A DNA stretch of 64,000 nucleotides from contig CAZNJE010000001.1 in the NCBI GenBank assembly GCA_964573295.1, positions 1-64,000 on the forward strand, written 5' to 3'. Within the stretch, counting starts at the first letter, position 1; the number at the start of each line of letters is the position of its first letter. The translations under genes and the position numbers were made by a program. The notes beneath the pieces are model-generated. The model was given only the letters and a program-made list of their open reading frames with translations. It did no database searches and was not told where the DNA came from. This document shows, piece after piece, positions 45,513 to 53,226 of the stretch. Source of the DNA: CAYQJL01 sp964573295. Its GTDB lineage: Bacteria; Eisenbacteria; RBG-16-71-46; CAIMUX01; WJJG01.

Positions 45513-45539
45513 CACCGTTGCTAGTAGCTAGAAACGGTG
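45513..45539 (-). terminator. Hairpin over the S41 protease stop codon
   Basis: CACCGTT / AACGGTG (7 bp) with inner GCTA/TAGC pairing, spanning the stop at 45521-45523. The downstream minus-strand sequence is only moderately T-rich (CTCGATTCCTC). Confidence 0.4.
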
Positions 45540-47248
45540 AGGTAGGCAGATGAGGTCGAACCGATCGCAGCATTCCACGCGGTGGTCACCCAGGGATCGG
45601 TTTCCAGGCGCAGCTCGGCTGAGAAAGCCGTGCCCCAACGTTCCTCCGCCCAGTCCAACATCCAGAATCGGTGCAACTCGGCCGGGATCGGGCGAGAGCT
45701 ATCGTCCAGTGCGCCCACGGAGGCCAATTCCGAGCACCCCCACGCGGCCAAGCGGTCGGCGAGTTGCCCTAACCACGTGCGAAACTCAGGCGCCCCCCCT
45801 GGCGGCCCCCCTGGCGGCCCCCCTGGCGCCCATCCGGACGATCCCGTTAGGGGCGTCACGCCCACCGACAGCCGATCGAGGGTCGCGGCCGGGTGGGCGT
45901 GTCTCCAGGGACTTTGCGGAGTCAATGTCTCAAGGAAGAGAGTCTGATCACCCAGGAACCGCTGGAGCAACCCTTCGGCCCGCAAACTCTCGAAAGGAGC
46001 GGGCAGGACCTGACGGGTAAGCCGCCGGTCAGGCTCGAGACGCAGGCCGCGACGGGCCTCATTCGCAGGGCCACCTTCCACCCCGCTCGGTACACCGCTG
46101 TCCGAATGGCCGGGCGCCTCACTGCCGAACCCACCCAACGCGTCGCTTCCCAGACAGGGCGGCGCGTCGCATCTCACACCTTCCGTCGTATCGGCCGGGG
46201 TTCCAAACCAGGCGGAAGTGACTTTCATCGCGCCGCCACCGGACATCGGCTGGATCCTCTGAATCGTTCGCTTGCCGTAGGTGGGCTCGCCCACGAGCAC
46301 AGCCCGGCCGTTGCCTTGCAAAGCTCCGGCGAAGAGTTCCGCGGAACTCGCCGTCAGCGAATCAACGAGCACCGCGACCGGCAACATGGGCATGCGGGCC
46401 GGTGTCAGTGCCCGATAGGTTACCGACTCTCCCGCGAGCCGGCCGCGGGTGTAGGAGATCGGTGACCCTGGGAGGAGAAACAAATCGGCGGCCCGGATGC
46501 CCTCGTCCAGAAATCCCCCCGGACAGTCTCGCAAGTCGATCACCAGAGCCTTGGGTGGGTCGAGTGTCCAGCGATTCAAGACGGCCTCGATCTGCCCCGT
46601 GACGCCGCGGGAGAACCGTCGTACCAGAAGATAGCCCAGTTGGCCATCGTGCAGGCGGCGTGCTTCCAAGGCCGGCTCGTCCAGCCGGGAGAAGGTCGCC
46701 GTGACGCGCAACAGATCCCCGGCCGGATTGAGGGCCAAAATCGTCAGCGTGTCTCCTTCGTGACCTTTGAGAAGCGCCTTTGCTGCCTCTTCTCCTATCG
46801 AGGCCAAGTCGACCCCATCGGCGGTCAGAAGCCGATCGGCCGGGCGTAGGCCGGCGCGCTCGGCCGGCGAACCGGCGTAGAGATCACGAATGCGCGGATA
46901 GGCCGTATCCCAGTCGAGGTCGGCGCCAAGCCCCACCGAACGACCCGAGGCCGTCTGCAGGCTCTCGAGGTCTCGCGGGCTCAGCAGATGGGTGTGGCGA
47001 TCCAGGTGATCCCGCATCCCGGCGAGGGCGGCGTCGACCAGCCGATCGGCTTCGACCGGCTCAATGAAAGCCCTCTGGACGCTGAGCAGCGCTTCCCGGA
47101 ATCGTTCGACAGCTTCGTCGACCTCCCCACCCTCCCGGGAGTGCAACGGAGTGGCAACGGCGACCCCACCCAGGCACAGGCACGCGGCGAGCAGGAATCC
47201 CGGCCGCCACGAACCTGTCAGCCAACGTATGCCCAGGTGGGTGCGCAT
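45521..47248 (-). CDS. S41-family C-terminal processing protease (CtpA-like)
   Basis: 575 aa, exported (signal FLLAACLCLGGVAVATP). The PDZ domain is at ~110-200 (YAGSPAERAGLRPADRLLTADG); the protease core contains ALVIDLRDCPGGFLDEGI, the catalytic serine in DSLTASSAELFAGAL (~300) and the catalytic lysine in PTYGKRTIQ (~325), the correct 25-residue spacing. Such enzymes trim or degrade periplasmic proteins from the C-terminus. The long C-terminal region after ~350 is atypical and includes a PGG repeat. There is no Shine-Dalgarno; instead TGGTAAAAT ends 6 nt before the ATG, so the mRNA may be leaderless. The neighbour on one side is larBC, on the other a 20-bp array. Confidence 0.92.
   Translation of the reverse strand: MRTHLGIRWLTGSWRPGFLLAACLCLGGVAVATPLHSREGGEVDEAVERFREALLSVQRAFIEPVEADRLVDAALAGMRDHLDRHTHLLSPRDLESLQTASGRSVGLGADLDWDTAYPRIRDLYAGSPAERAGLRPADRLLTADGVDLASIGEEAAKALLKGHEGDTLTILALNPAGDLLRVTATFSRLDEPALEARRLHDGQLGYLLVRRFSRGVTGQIEAVLNRWTLDPPKALVIDLRDCPGGFLDEGIRAADLFLLPGSPISYTRGRLAGESVTYRALTPARMPMLPVAVLVDSLTASSAELFAGALQGNGRAVLVGEPTYGKRTIQRIQPMSGGGAMKVTSAWFGTPADTTEGVRCDAPPCLGSDALGGFGSEAPGHSDSGVPSGVEGGPANEARRGLRLEPDRRLTRQVLPAPFESLRAEGLLQRFLGDQTLFLETLTPQSPWRHAHPAATLDRLSVGVTPLTGSSGWAPGGPPGGPPGGAPEFRTWLGQLADRLAAWGCSELASVGALDDSSRPIPAELHRFWMLDWAEERWGTAFSAELRLETDPWVTTAWNAAIGSTSSAYLTVSSY
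45793..45830. repeat. 12-bp in-frame array in the S41 protease gene
   Basis: About three units of GGCGGCCCCCCT on the plus strand, encoding PGGP repeats in the protein's atypical C-terminal region. Confidence 0.85.
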
Positions 47249-47254
47249 GGGACA

Positions 47255-47260
47255 ATTTTA
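47255..47260 (-). promoter_or_regulatory. Extended -10 element, possible leaderless start
   Basis: The minus strand reads TGGTAAAAT, an extended -10 (TGn plus TAAAAT), ending 6 nt before the protease ATG. Transcription would start at or next to the ATG. No convincing -35 hexamer is seen. Confidence 0.4.
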
Positions 47261-47436
47261 CCAAGATGGGAGGCATAATTGACCTATTGACAATGAGATA
47301 CTGGCATGGAAGTGGCGCAAATGCGCCGCCGGACGGCTGAGATCGACCAACCGGGGGTTCGGTGGAGCACGTCGCTCTCTCGTCCGCGCCCATCGTCCTT
47401 AGGATACCGGCCCGGGGGGGGGCCTATGGCCTATGG

Positions 47437-47526
47437 CGTAGGGCCGATGGCCTATGCGTAGGGCCGATGGCCTATGCGTAGGGCCGATGGCCTATGCGTA
47501 GGGCCGATGGCCTATGCGTAGGGCCG
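47437..47526. repeat. 20-bp tandem array, 4.5 units
   Basis: Four identical units of CGTAGGGCCGATGGCCTATG and a half unit, then degenerate fragments. The unit contains the near-palindrome GGCCGATGGCC. Confidence 0.95.
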
Positions 47527-47611
47527 CTATGGCATACGGGGTATGGAGTATGGCCTAGGGCGAATGGCCTATAGTCGATGGTCTATGGCCGGCCAGCAGA
47601 GGGTGATGTCG

Positions 47612-48268
47612 CTAAGGCCCCAGAGCCCCCCAGACGGCGGCAGCGACTTCAGCGGGACCGGGGCGCGCATCGATCACCCGGTAGCGATCGCCTCGCCGGC
47701 GGGCGATGTCCAGGTAGGTCTGGCGCACGCTACGGTGGAAGTCCAGAGCCTCTCGCTCCATGCGGTCGCGTGGATCCGAGCGCCGCCCGACGCGGACCAG
47801 GCCGTCTTCGGCGGGCAGGTCGAGCAGTATCGTTCGGTCCGGCCACACCTCGCCAGTGGCCAGCGCGTTGAGTTGCTCGACTCGTTCGACACCCAGCCCG
47901 CGCCCACCGCCCTGATAGGCCACAGACGAATCGGCAAATCGATCACACAGGACAATTTGGCCGTTCCGGAGGGCCGGCCGGATGACCTGCTTCACATGGT
48001 GTCGCCGGGAGGCCTCCAGGAGGAACAGCTCCGTGAGCCCGTCGATACCTTCACCGGCGGGTGTGAGGAGCAGGTCACGGAGTGCATCCCCCAGGGCGCT
48101 GCCGCCGGGCTCGCGGGTGATCAGGTGGGGACGGCTTTCCCGAGAAAGGCGTTCGGCCAAGAGGCGGATCTGCGTGCTCTTGCCACATCCCTCGACTCCC
48201 TCGAAGGCGATGAAGACGGGTTGACTCAGGAAGCGGGTCATGCGGGTGATGCGGGTCAAGCGGGTCAC
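47612..48268 (-). CDS. tmk: Thymidylate kinase
   Basis: 218 aa. Phosphorylates dTMP to dTDP in the cytoplasm. The P-loop is FEGVEGCGKST; the DRY/DRF-type substrate motif is VLCDRFADSSVAYQGGGRG, with REPGG upstream and LLDLPAEDGLVRVGRR (the lid region) after. The start is GTG at 48268, whose first bases overlap the stop of the upstream phosphatidyltransferase (GTGA), implying coupling; an ATG at 48241 lacks a ribosome binding site. The N-terminal MTRLTRITRMTR comes from three short ACCCGC-type repeats and is absent from typical Tmk. Confidence 0.95.
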   Translation of the reverse strand: MTRLTRITRMTRFLSQPVFIAFEGVEGCGKSTQIRLLAERLSRESRPHLITREPGGSALGDALRDLLLTPAGEGIDGLTELFLLEASRRHHVKQVIRPALRNGQIVLCDRFADSSVAYQGGGRGLGVERVEQLNALATGEVWPDRTILLDLPAEDGLVRVGRRSDPRDRMEREALDFHRSVRQTYLDIARRRGDRYRVIDARPGPAEVAAAVWGALGP

Positions 48269-48921
48269 TCGGTGCCTCGAGCATCGCCGCCGTCGCGGTC
48301 AGGCTCTCGCACGGCATCCCCCCCGACCTCGGCCCGAATCCGCCCAGCTGTATGCTGCATGCGCTCGTAGACGGTCCACCAGGCAAGCACCGACAGAATC
48401 AGGAGAAACAGACCGCTGAGTGAGAGTCCGAAGACGATCAGGAGAATCAGGATCACCATGCGTTCGGGACGCTCGGCCACGCCGACCGAGCAGTCCACGC
48501 CCAGACCTTCAGCGCGGGCCCGCGTGTAGCTCACCAGGAAAGAGCCCGAGAGCGCCAAAACCCACAGGACCAGCCAAAACCAACCGGCGGGCCCGTCGTG
48601 CTCTTGCTTGGCAATGAGGATCCCGGCGAAGAGAACGGCCTCGGAAATGCGATCCACAGTCGAATCGAGGAAGGCACCGAAACGGGAAATGTTCTCAGGC
48701 CGCAGACGCGCCAGGTCGCCATCGAGCATATCGCACAGGAGGCCGATCAGCAGCCAGATCAGGGCCAGCGCGGTCCGGTCCAAGGCCAGAGCGATGGCCG
48801 CCAGGCCACAGGCGACGACACCGGCTACGGTGACGTGGTTGGCGCGCACGCCAGCGGCATCAAGTCCGCGGGCGATGGGTAGCAAAGGCTTGCGCAGCGC
48901 GCGCTTGGTCTCGGTTAGCAT
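48265..48921 (-). CDS. CDP-alcohol phosphatidyltransferase
   Basis: 218 aa, an integral membrane protein of about six helices. The catalytic motif D-x2-D-G-x2-A-R-x8-G-x3-D-x3-D is complete (from DMLDGDLARL to LDSTVD). RAEGLGVDCSVGVAERPER resembles the segment seen in phosphatidylinositol-phosphate and archaetidylinositol-phosphate synthases, so the acceptor may be an inositol phosphate; this is tentative and PgsA activity is the alternative. No strong Shine-Dalgarno precedes the ATG. It overlaps tmk by 4 bases and is the second member of this family in the window. Confidence 0.85.
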   Translation of the reverse strand: MLTETKRALRKPLLPIARGLDAAGVRANHVTVAGVVACGLAAIALALDRTALALIWLLIGLLCDMLDGDLARLRPENISRFGAFLDSTVDRISEAVLFAGILIAKQEHDGPAGWFWLVLWVLALSGSFLVSYTRARAEGLGVDCSVGVAERPERMVILILLIVFGLSLSGLFLLILSVLAWWTVYERMQHTAGRIRAEVGGDAVREPDRDGGDARGTE

Positions 48922-49057
48922 GGGTCACTCGGAGGTAAGGGTGGGCCCGGGCCACACAACAACGACGGCCACCTCGCAAGACGCAACGGCGGCCGCCCGT
49001 GCCCGAGATGCCGGAAGCCACGGAACCATCGTCCCGGTGGAACGTGATCCCGCCAGG

Positions 49058-49345
49058 CTATACGTTGGCAACCGCGACCTTTTCCTTGAGCTGACGCGAG
49101 ACTTTGAAAACCGGCACCCGTCGTTCGGGGACGAAAACAGGCTGATCCGGGTTCTTCGGATTCCGCGCCATGCGCTCCTTGCGAACGCGCACCTTGAAGG
49201 TTCCGAAGCCACGGATCTCAATGTGCCGTCCCGCAACGAGTGCGCGGCCAACCGCGTTCAGGAACTCATCGACCGTCTCGGCCACGTCCTTCTTGGTCAG
49301 GCCTGTGCGATCGGCGATTTCGTCGACTAGATCCGCCTTGGTCAT
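49058..49345 (-). CDS. HU/IHF-family DNA-binding protein
   Basis: 95 aa. A dimeric nucleoid protein that bends DNA. MTKADLVDEIADRTGLTKKD and the signature RHIEIRGFGTFKVRVRKERM followed by ARNPKNP (intercalating-proline arm) are diagnostic. The arm sequence is closer to IHF-like members, but a single subunit cannot be classed further here. The ATG at 49345 has AAGGAGG 6 nt upstream. It stands alone, 137 nt before the phosphatidyltransferase gene. Confidence 0.95.
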   Translation of the reverse strand: MTKADLVDEIADRTGLTKKDVAETVDEFLNAVGRALVAGRHIEIRGFGTFKVRVRKERMARNPKNPDQPVFVPERRVPVFKVSRQLKEKVAVANV

Positions 49346-49883
49346 CCCAGCCTCCTTGGCAAACTCTCTTCCGATATGCCACGCCTGGACTGCCGCAGGG
49401 CATAACGGCTGCAAGCGCACCGGTCACAAGCAATTACTAGATAGCACCAGCCGCCTGGAGGGTCAACCCTAAAGTGCAGCGTCAGTTAGCCTGCCTGCGG
49501 CCTGTAGCCCGTTGGGCCAGTCGGCCCTTGCCGCACCGTTCCCACCGGAAGCAAGGCTGGGGAAGAGTCGCGGACAGGTTCCGGCCCGCTCCTGAGCCGA
49601 ACTCCCTAAATGACTTTTACCAAACAAAATAGCGAGTTGACCATTGCGGGTGAGATGCGTTGCTGAAGTGTCAAGTGGAACGTAATGGACGGGCTTTGGT
49701 TCCGATGGATCATCTCCTGCGAACGCTCACCAGCGCCGATCATGTCTCACCGGCATTCGCAAGATCGATCCCATCCTGGTGATCCGATCCTGGTGATCCG
49801 ATCCTGATGATCCGATCCTGGTGATCCGATCCTGATGATCCGATCCTGGTGATGCTTACCTTCTTGGGAAGGACAGAAAACGT
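49346..49883. other. Gene-free region between HU and a small Cys protein
   Basis: About 540 bp. From 49436 to 49700 it is unique sequence with no frame that resembles a protein; an uncharacterised RNA cannot be excluded. It ends in a 14-bp array. Confidence 0.45.
49781..49850. repeat. 14-bp tandem array, 5 units
   Basis: GATCCGATCCTGGT and GATCCGATCCTGAT strictly alternate over five units, so the effective higher-order period is 28 bp. Confidence 0.94.
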
Positions 49884-50099
49884 TTAGCGGTTGCGGAGTT
49901 CGTCGAGGGCGCGGGCGATGTTGAATAGGTCGAACTCCACCATACGCAGTACGCAGCGCATCTCCTTCTGGTGCCAGAAGGCGCAAACGGTTTCCTGTGT
50001 TTGCTTCTCCGGATCGACCCACACCTTGCCGGCACGACAGAGTTGGCGGCTGATCGGGCAGTAGGGATAGTCGATCGTGGGACTCTCCTGTGCGTCCAT
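49884..50099 (-). CDS. Small conserved-looking Cys-containing protein
   Basis: 71 aa, family not recognised. YCPISRQLCRAGKVWV, VCAFWHQKEMRC and a C-terminal helix (EFDLFNIARALDEL) are visible; four cysteines (two C-x6/x9-C pairs) suggest a zinc or iron-sulfur site, or a disulfide protein without signal peptide. A strong GAGGAGGG lies 8 nt upstream of the ATG and codon composition fits a real gene. It follows the YbbR-like gene by 60 nt on the same strand, behind a hairpin. Confidence 0.72.
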   Translation of the reverse strand: MDAQESPTIDYPYCPISRQLCRAGKVWVDPEKQTQETVCAFWHQKEMRCVLRMVEFDLFNIARALDELRNR

Positions 50100-50139
50100 C
50101 CGGCGCGCCCTCCTCGCTTGGATTCCCGTGCGATCATGG

Positions 50140-50163
50140 TAGGGATCCGCTGACGGATCCCTA
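50140..50163 (-). terminator. Hairpin over the YbbR stop codon
   Basis: TAGGGATCC-GCTGAC-GGATCCCTA, a perfect 9-bp stem with 6-nt loop that includes the stop at 50161-50163. No T-tract follows, so it may be a processing or attenuation site between the YbbR-like gene and the small Cys-protein gene. Confidence 0.5.
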
Positions 50164-51108
50164 TTTCAGATCGACCTCGAACTTCTCTGGTTCTACTGGT
50201 TCGACCGAAAGCGGGTCTACCTCAAGCGTTCGATTGAGTTCGACGCTAGCCATGAGCGTGTAGTTGCCAGGCGGAAGGCCGAGAGCGTCGATCGACAAAC
50301 GCAACTCGTCGGCCGAAAGGCTCTCGACCAAAGAGACCGGTCCGCTCACCACGACCGAGCCGGTCGCGGGCTTCATCCGCTCGAGTGTGACGTGTCCGGA
50401 GCGTAGAACCTCCACCGGTAAGTCAGTGAAGGTACGCGAGATCACTTTCTCGATCGTCACCCGCACCGTCACCTCCTGGACGGCTGCCTCGCAATGGGGC
50501 GGCACCCGTAACTCAGCGCGGCTGATGACGATGTCGTCGCGCCCTGAGATATCGACCGGCTCAGTGGGCAGCGCCTCGCACGAGATGAGGCGTTGACGCG
50601 CCCCCCCCACGTCCACGCTCTCGGGCTCGGCGATCACACGCCCGTAGCGAATGTAGCCCGGCGCCGGCCGCCCCGTGATCTTGGGTACCACGGGCAGACG
50701 ACGCATCAGGAGTTCATCGAACTCGAGGGTAATCTCGCGTGGGGAGACGATCTCGACTACCTGGACACTCAGGTCCGAGATCACCCGCACGTCGCGCGAG
50801 ACCAGGGGGCGCTGGTAGTGCCCGGGGCGAACGTCCCCAACGCGCACGATCATCGGCGCCAGGTCGGGTTGGGTTCGCAGCTTCAGAAGATCTATCCCCA
50901 GACCGCGGAAACGAACACGGGCCGCATCTGGGATCTCGCCCATCCAGGTGAGGTTCTCGGGCATGCCGGTGAGCGAGAGGGGCACTTCCAGAACCAGTTC
51001 GCGTTCCTGGTTGACGAAGACGTACAGGTACAGCGTGAGCGCCAGGGCCAGGGAAATGAGCTTCATCCCCGTGTTGGCGAACATGTGTTGCCGCATCCAG
51101 TGCCACAT
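50161..51108 (-). CDS. YbbR-domain protein
   Basis: 315 aa. One N-terminal membrane helix (MKLISLALALTLYLYVFVNQ) followed by about three YbbR domains in the periplasm, each with patterns such as VPLSLTGMPENLTW, LPVVPKITGRPAPGYIRYGRV and LPVEVLRSGHVTLE. YbbR (CdaR) regulates the diadenylate cyclase CdaA in Firmicutes and is usually encoded right after it; no cyclase gene is here. The ATG at 51108 was chosen from AAGGAG 11 nt upstream and the start of the hydrophobic segment. Confidence 0.88.
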   Translation of the reverse strand: MWHWMRQHMFANTGMKLISLALALTLYLYVFVNQERELVLEVPLSLTGMPENLTWMGEIPDAARVRFRGLGIDLLKLRTQPDLAPMIVRVGDVRPGHYQRPLVSRDVRVISDLSVQVVEIVSPREITLEFDELLMRRLPVVPKITGRPAPGYIRYGRVIAEPESVDVGGARQRLISCEALPTEPVDISGRDDIVISRAELRVPPHCEAAVQEVTVRVTIEKVISRTFTDLPVEVLRSGHVTLERMKPATGSVVVSGPVSLVESLSADELRLSIDALGLPPGNYTLMASVELNRTLEVDPLSVEPVEPEKFEVDLK

Positions 51109-51354
51109 TACCCATGCGCTCCTTGGCGTCCCCGCTGCCCCGCCGCGAATGAAGATGCACCCAGACAGGGTCCACCCTGGCCGGCCGGCACGTGACAACC
51201 CTGCTGGCGCCCCCCGGCCGCCACGATCCGGACAGGTCTGTCGGCGCCCACTGCCACCGAATGCGCAACTTGCCTGCAGACTCGGGACCCGCGGATCCGG
51301 CACTGGCACCCACTTCGATCAACGCCGCAGTATAGGAATCGGCTTTCCTGCCTG

Positions 51355-53193
51355 TCAATCAAGCCCGGCCAAGCGGAATCGGTGTCTGAGCGCCAAACTG
51401 AAGGAGAGTAACCGGGCATTGTCTTCCGAGGCCGTGTGCCATTCCTGGTCGAGCGAGAAGTAACCCTCGGCTTCCAAGGCCCACGGGAGCGCGGCTCCGC
51501 ATATCAGGGAGGCCTCGAGGTAGGTGAAGTCGGTCTGCGACAATGACAGGGTCAGACCGTCGAATGAGAGTTCGGACGCGGCACCATCTGCGCGATAGTC
51601 ATGCCACCCGACCTCGCAGCCGGCTTCGAGCCACCAGTCGCCGCGGCCGCTGCCGCCGCGAAGCGCCGCTTCGAGACGTCCCCCCACTGCAGCGCCGTCA
51701 CCGTCACCCTCCTCATAGCGGTTCAACTCGGCCGTCGGACCGACGCTCACCTCCACGGTGCTCAGAAGCTTCTGGCGCGCGCTCGTCAGCGAGCCATCGG
51801 TCAGCGAGCCACCGAGGATCGATCCGCCGAGGAGATAGGTTCGCCAGAGCAGCTCGATATCCACGTCCACGTTGTCGTCACCGAAGATCCCGATCAGATC
51901 CTCGCCCAGCTCCTCCTCCAGGTCCCCGCCCCGCTCATCGTAGTCGATCGCGGTGGCGGTCAAACGGCATCGCCACCCCGAGGGCGCCGACTGACCAAAC
52001 CAGTAGAGGAAGAGACCAAGCTCATGAAACGAAGGGATGCTGCTATCCTCGTCGCGATAAGCCCGCCGCTCGTAGGTGAGCTCGCCATCGAGCATGCCGC
52101 GATCCCAGAACCAACCCTGCTGAGCGCTCAAGCGATACTCGGCATAATCCCCCAGGCCGGAGCTGTGGGTCCATTTGCGCGCGACACCGGCGGAGAGTGA
52201 GGTGTTTGAAAGGCCGGTGCGGCCCAGCTCCAGCCGCAGGCCACCCTTCTCATAGTCGAGATAGTCGTACCAGTCGGTCAGGAGGGTGTCGCCATCGGCG
52301 CTCGCGCCCTTTGCCCGCGAGAAGTCGAGTGCGCCGCGCACCGCCACGTGCCAAGGACTCGCGCCCAGAGGCCGCCGCAACCGCAGGTAGCAGAGATCCT
52401 GCACACTGTGGGAGCCATCCTGCTCGCGATCGAACATGACGAGGTTCCGCAGGTGAAGTCCTGCCAGCCGGCCTTCCCGAGCGGTGGCGGTGGCATCGGC
52501 CGAGAAGCTGAAGCGATCGTCGCCAGCCTTGGCATCCACGTCGAAGTAGGCGCGCAGGGGCCCGTCGTAAGCCGTCCGCCCACGCAGCCGAGCGCTGGCC
52601 AGCACGTTGACTTCCCGATCTCGGTAGCGCAGTTCGGCGATTTGGTCGTCGGCCGCGCCGCCGCCTGTGATGTCGGGATTGATTTCCTGGGAGAAGATCG
52701 TCAGGGACTCGCCGCCGAAGGACTCATCGAGTCCCTCGACCTCGGCACCCACGGAGAGCACGAGGCTGCCCGAGTCGTAGTCGCCACCGCCTTGAGCCTG
52801 AGCCGGCGGGAACAGGAGGTTCGCGAACGGCGGGAGCAGGGCTGGCGGGAGCGGTACCGGCGGGAACAGTGAGAGCATCGAGGGGACCGTGAGAAGCGTG
52901 AGGAGCATTAGTAATAAGCGCGGTCTGATGGGCCTGACTGACTTGCGTGACCCGGTCGGGACGATCAGCCTGAGCGGACCTCGGAGACCACGAAGGCAGC
53001 TTGCGACTGGCGAGCACTGCCATGTCGCACGCGTGTCCAGCTGGATGTTCCGCCGCGTGGTCCGCCGCGTGGCCGGCCGCGTGGTCGGCTGCGTGGTCGG
53101 CCGCGCGTTCGACTGCGTGGTCGGCCGCGTGGGCTCCCCGGGCAGGATGTCGTCCGCCGTCACGAAGTCCGCACCCCTCATGCTCCCTCGCAC
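51355..53193 (-). CDS. Putative outer-membrane barrel or beta-rich exported protein
   Basis: 612 aa with the longest start. From about residue 130 on (after LLFPPAQAQ, a plausible signal-peptidase site) the protein alternates polar and hydrophobic residues with many Tyr, Trp and Arg, and ends LLSFSLALRHRFRLAGLD, a pattern seen in outer-membrane beta-barrels. No family is recognised. The first ~90 residues upstream of the hydrophobic stretch are low-complexity Arg/Thr (PTTQPTTRPATRRTTRR) encoded by a 12-bp array, so the real start may lie further in. GTG at 53193 has GGGAGG 10 nt upstream. Last of the kinase-regulator operon. Confidence 0.7.
   Translation of the reverse strand: MRGSMRGADFVTADDILPGEPTRPTTQSNARPTTQPTTRPATRRTTRRNIQLDTRATWQCSPVASCLRGLRGPLRLIVPTGSRKSVRPIRPRLLLMLLTLLTVPSMLSLFPPVPLPPALLPPFANLLFPPAQAQGGGDYDSGSLVLSVGAEVEGLDESFGGESLTIFSQEINPDITGGGAADDQIAELRYRDREVNVLASARLRGRTAYDGPLRAYFDVDAKAGDDRFSFSADATATAREGRLAGLHLRNLVMFDREQDGSHSVQDLCYLRLRRPLGASPWHVAVRGALDFSRAKGASADGDTLLTDWYDYLDYEKGGLRLELGRTGLSNTSLSAGVARKWTHSSGLGDYAEYRLSAQQGWFWDRGMLDGELTYERRAYRDEDSSIPSFHELGLFLYWFGQSAPSGWRCRLTATAIDYDERGGDLEEELGEDLIGIFGDDNVDVDIELLWRTYLLGGSILGGSLTDGSLTSARQKLLSTVEVSVGPTAELNRYEEGDGDGAAVGGRLEAALRGGSGRGDWWLEAGCEVGWHDYRADGAASELSFDGLTLSLSQTDFTYLEASLICGAALPWALEAEGYFSLDQEWHTASEDNARLLSFSLALRHRFRLAGLD
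53054..53137. repeat. 12-bp in-frame array at the 5' end of the barrel-like gene
   Basis: Seven units of CGCGTGGTCGGC with variants, encoding PTTR/PTTQ-type tetrapeptides ahead of the putative signal peptide. Confidence 0.9.
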
Positions 53194-53226
53194 GCGGCGC
53201 CAGCCTCCCGCGTCTCGCCTGTGGGG

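Larger units (their letters stand above)
47249..47611. other. Intergenic region upstream of the S41 protease gene
   Basis: Contains the candidate promoter at its left edge, a G-run near 47413-47422, the 20-bp array listed separately, and shorter CTATGG-type fragments to 47590. No gene is seen. Confidence 0.6.

Noticed and set aside
49436..49780. A possible structural RNA (SRP or RNase P like) in the spacer upstream of HU.
   Set aside because: GC-rich stems can be drawn, but none of the conserved sequence cores of those RNAs is present.
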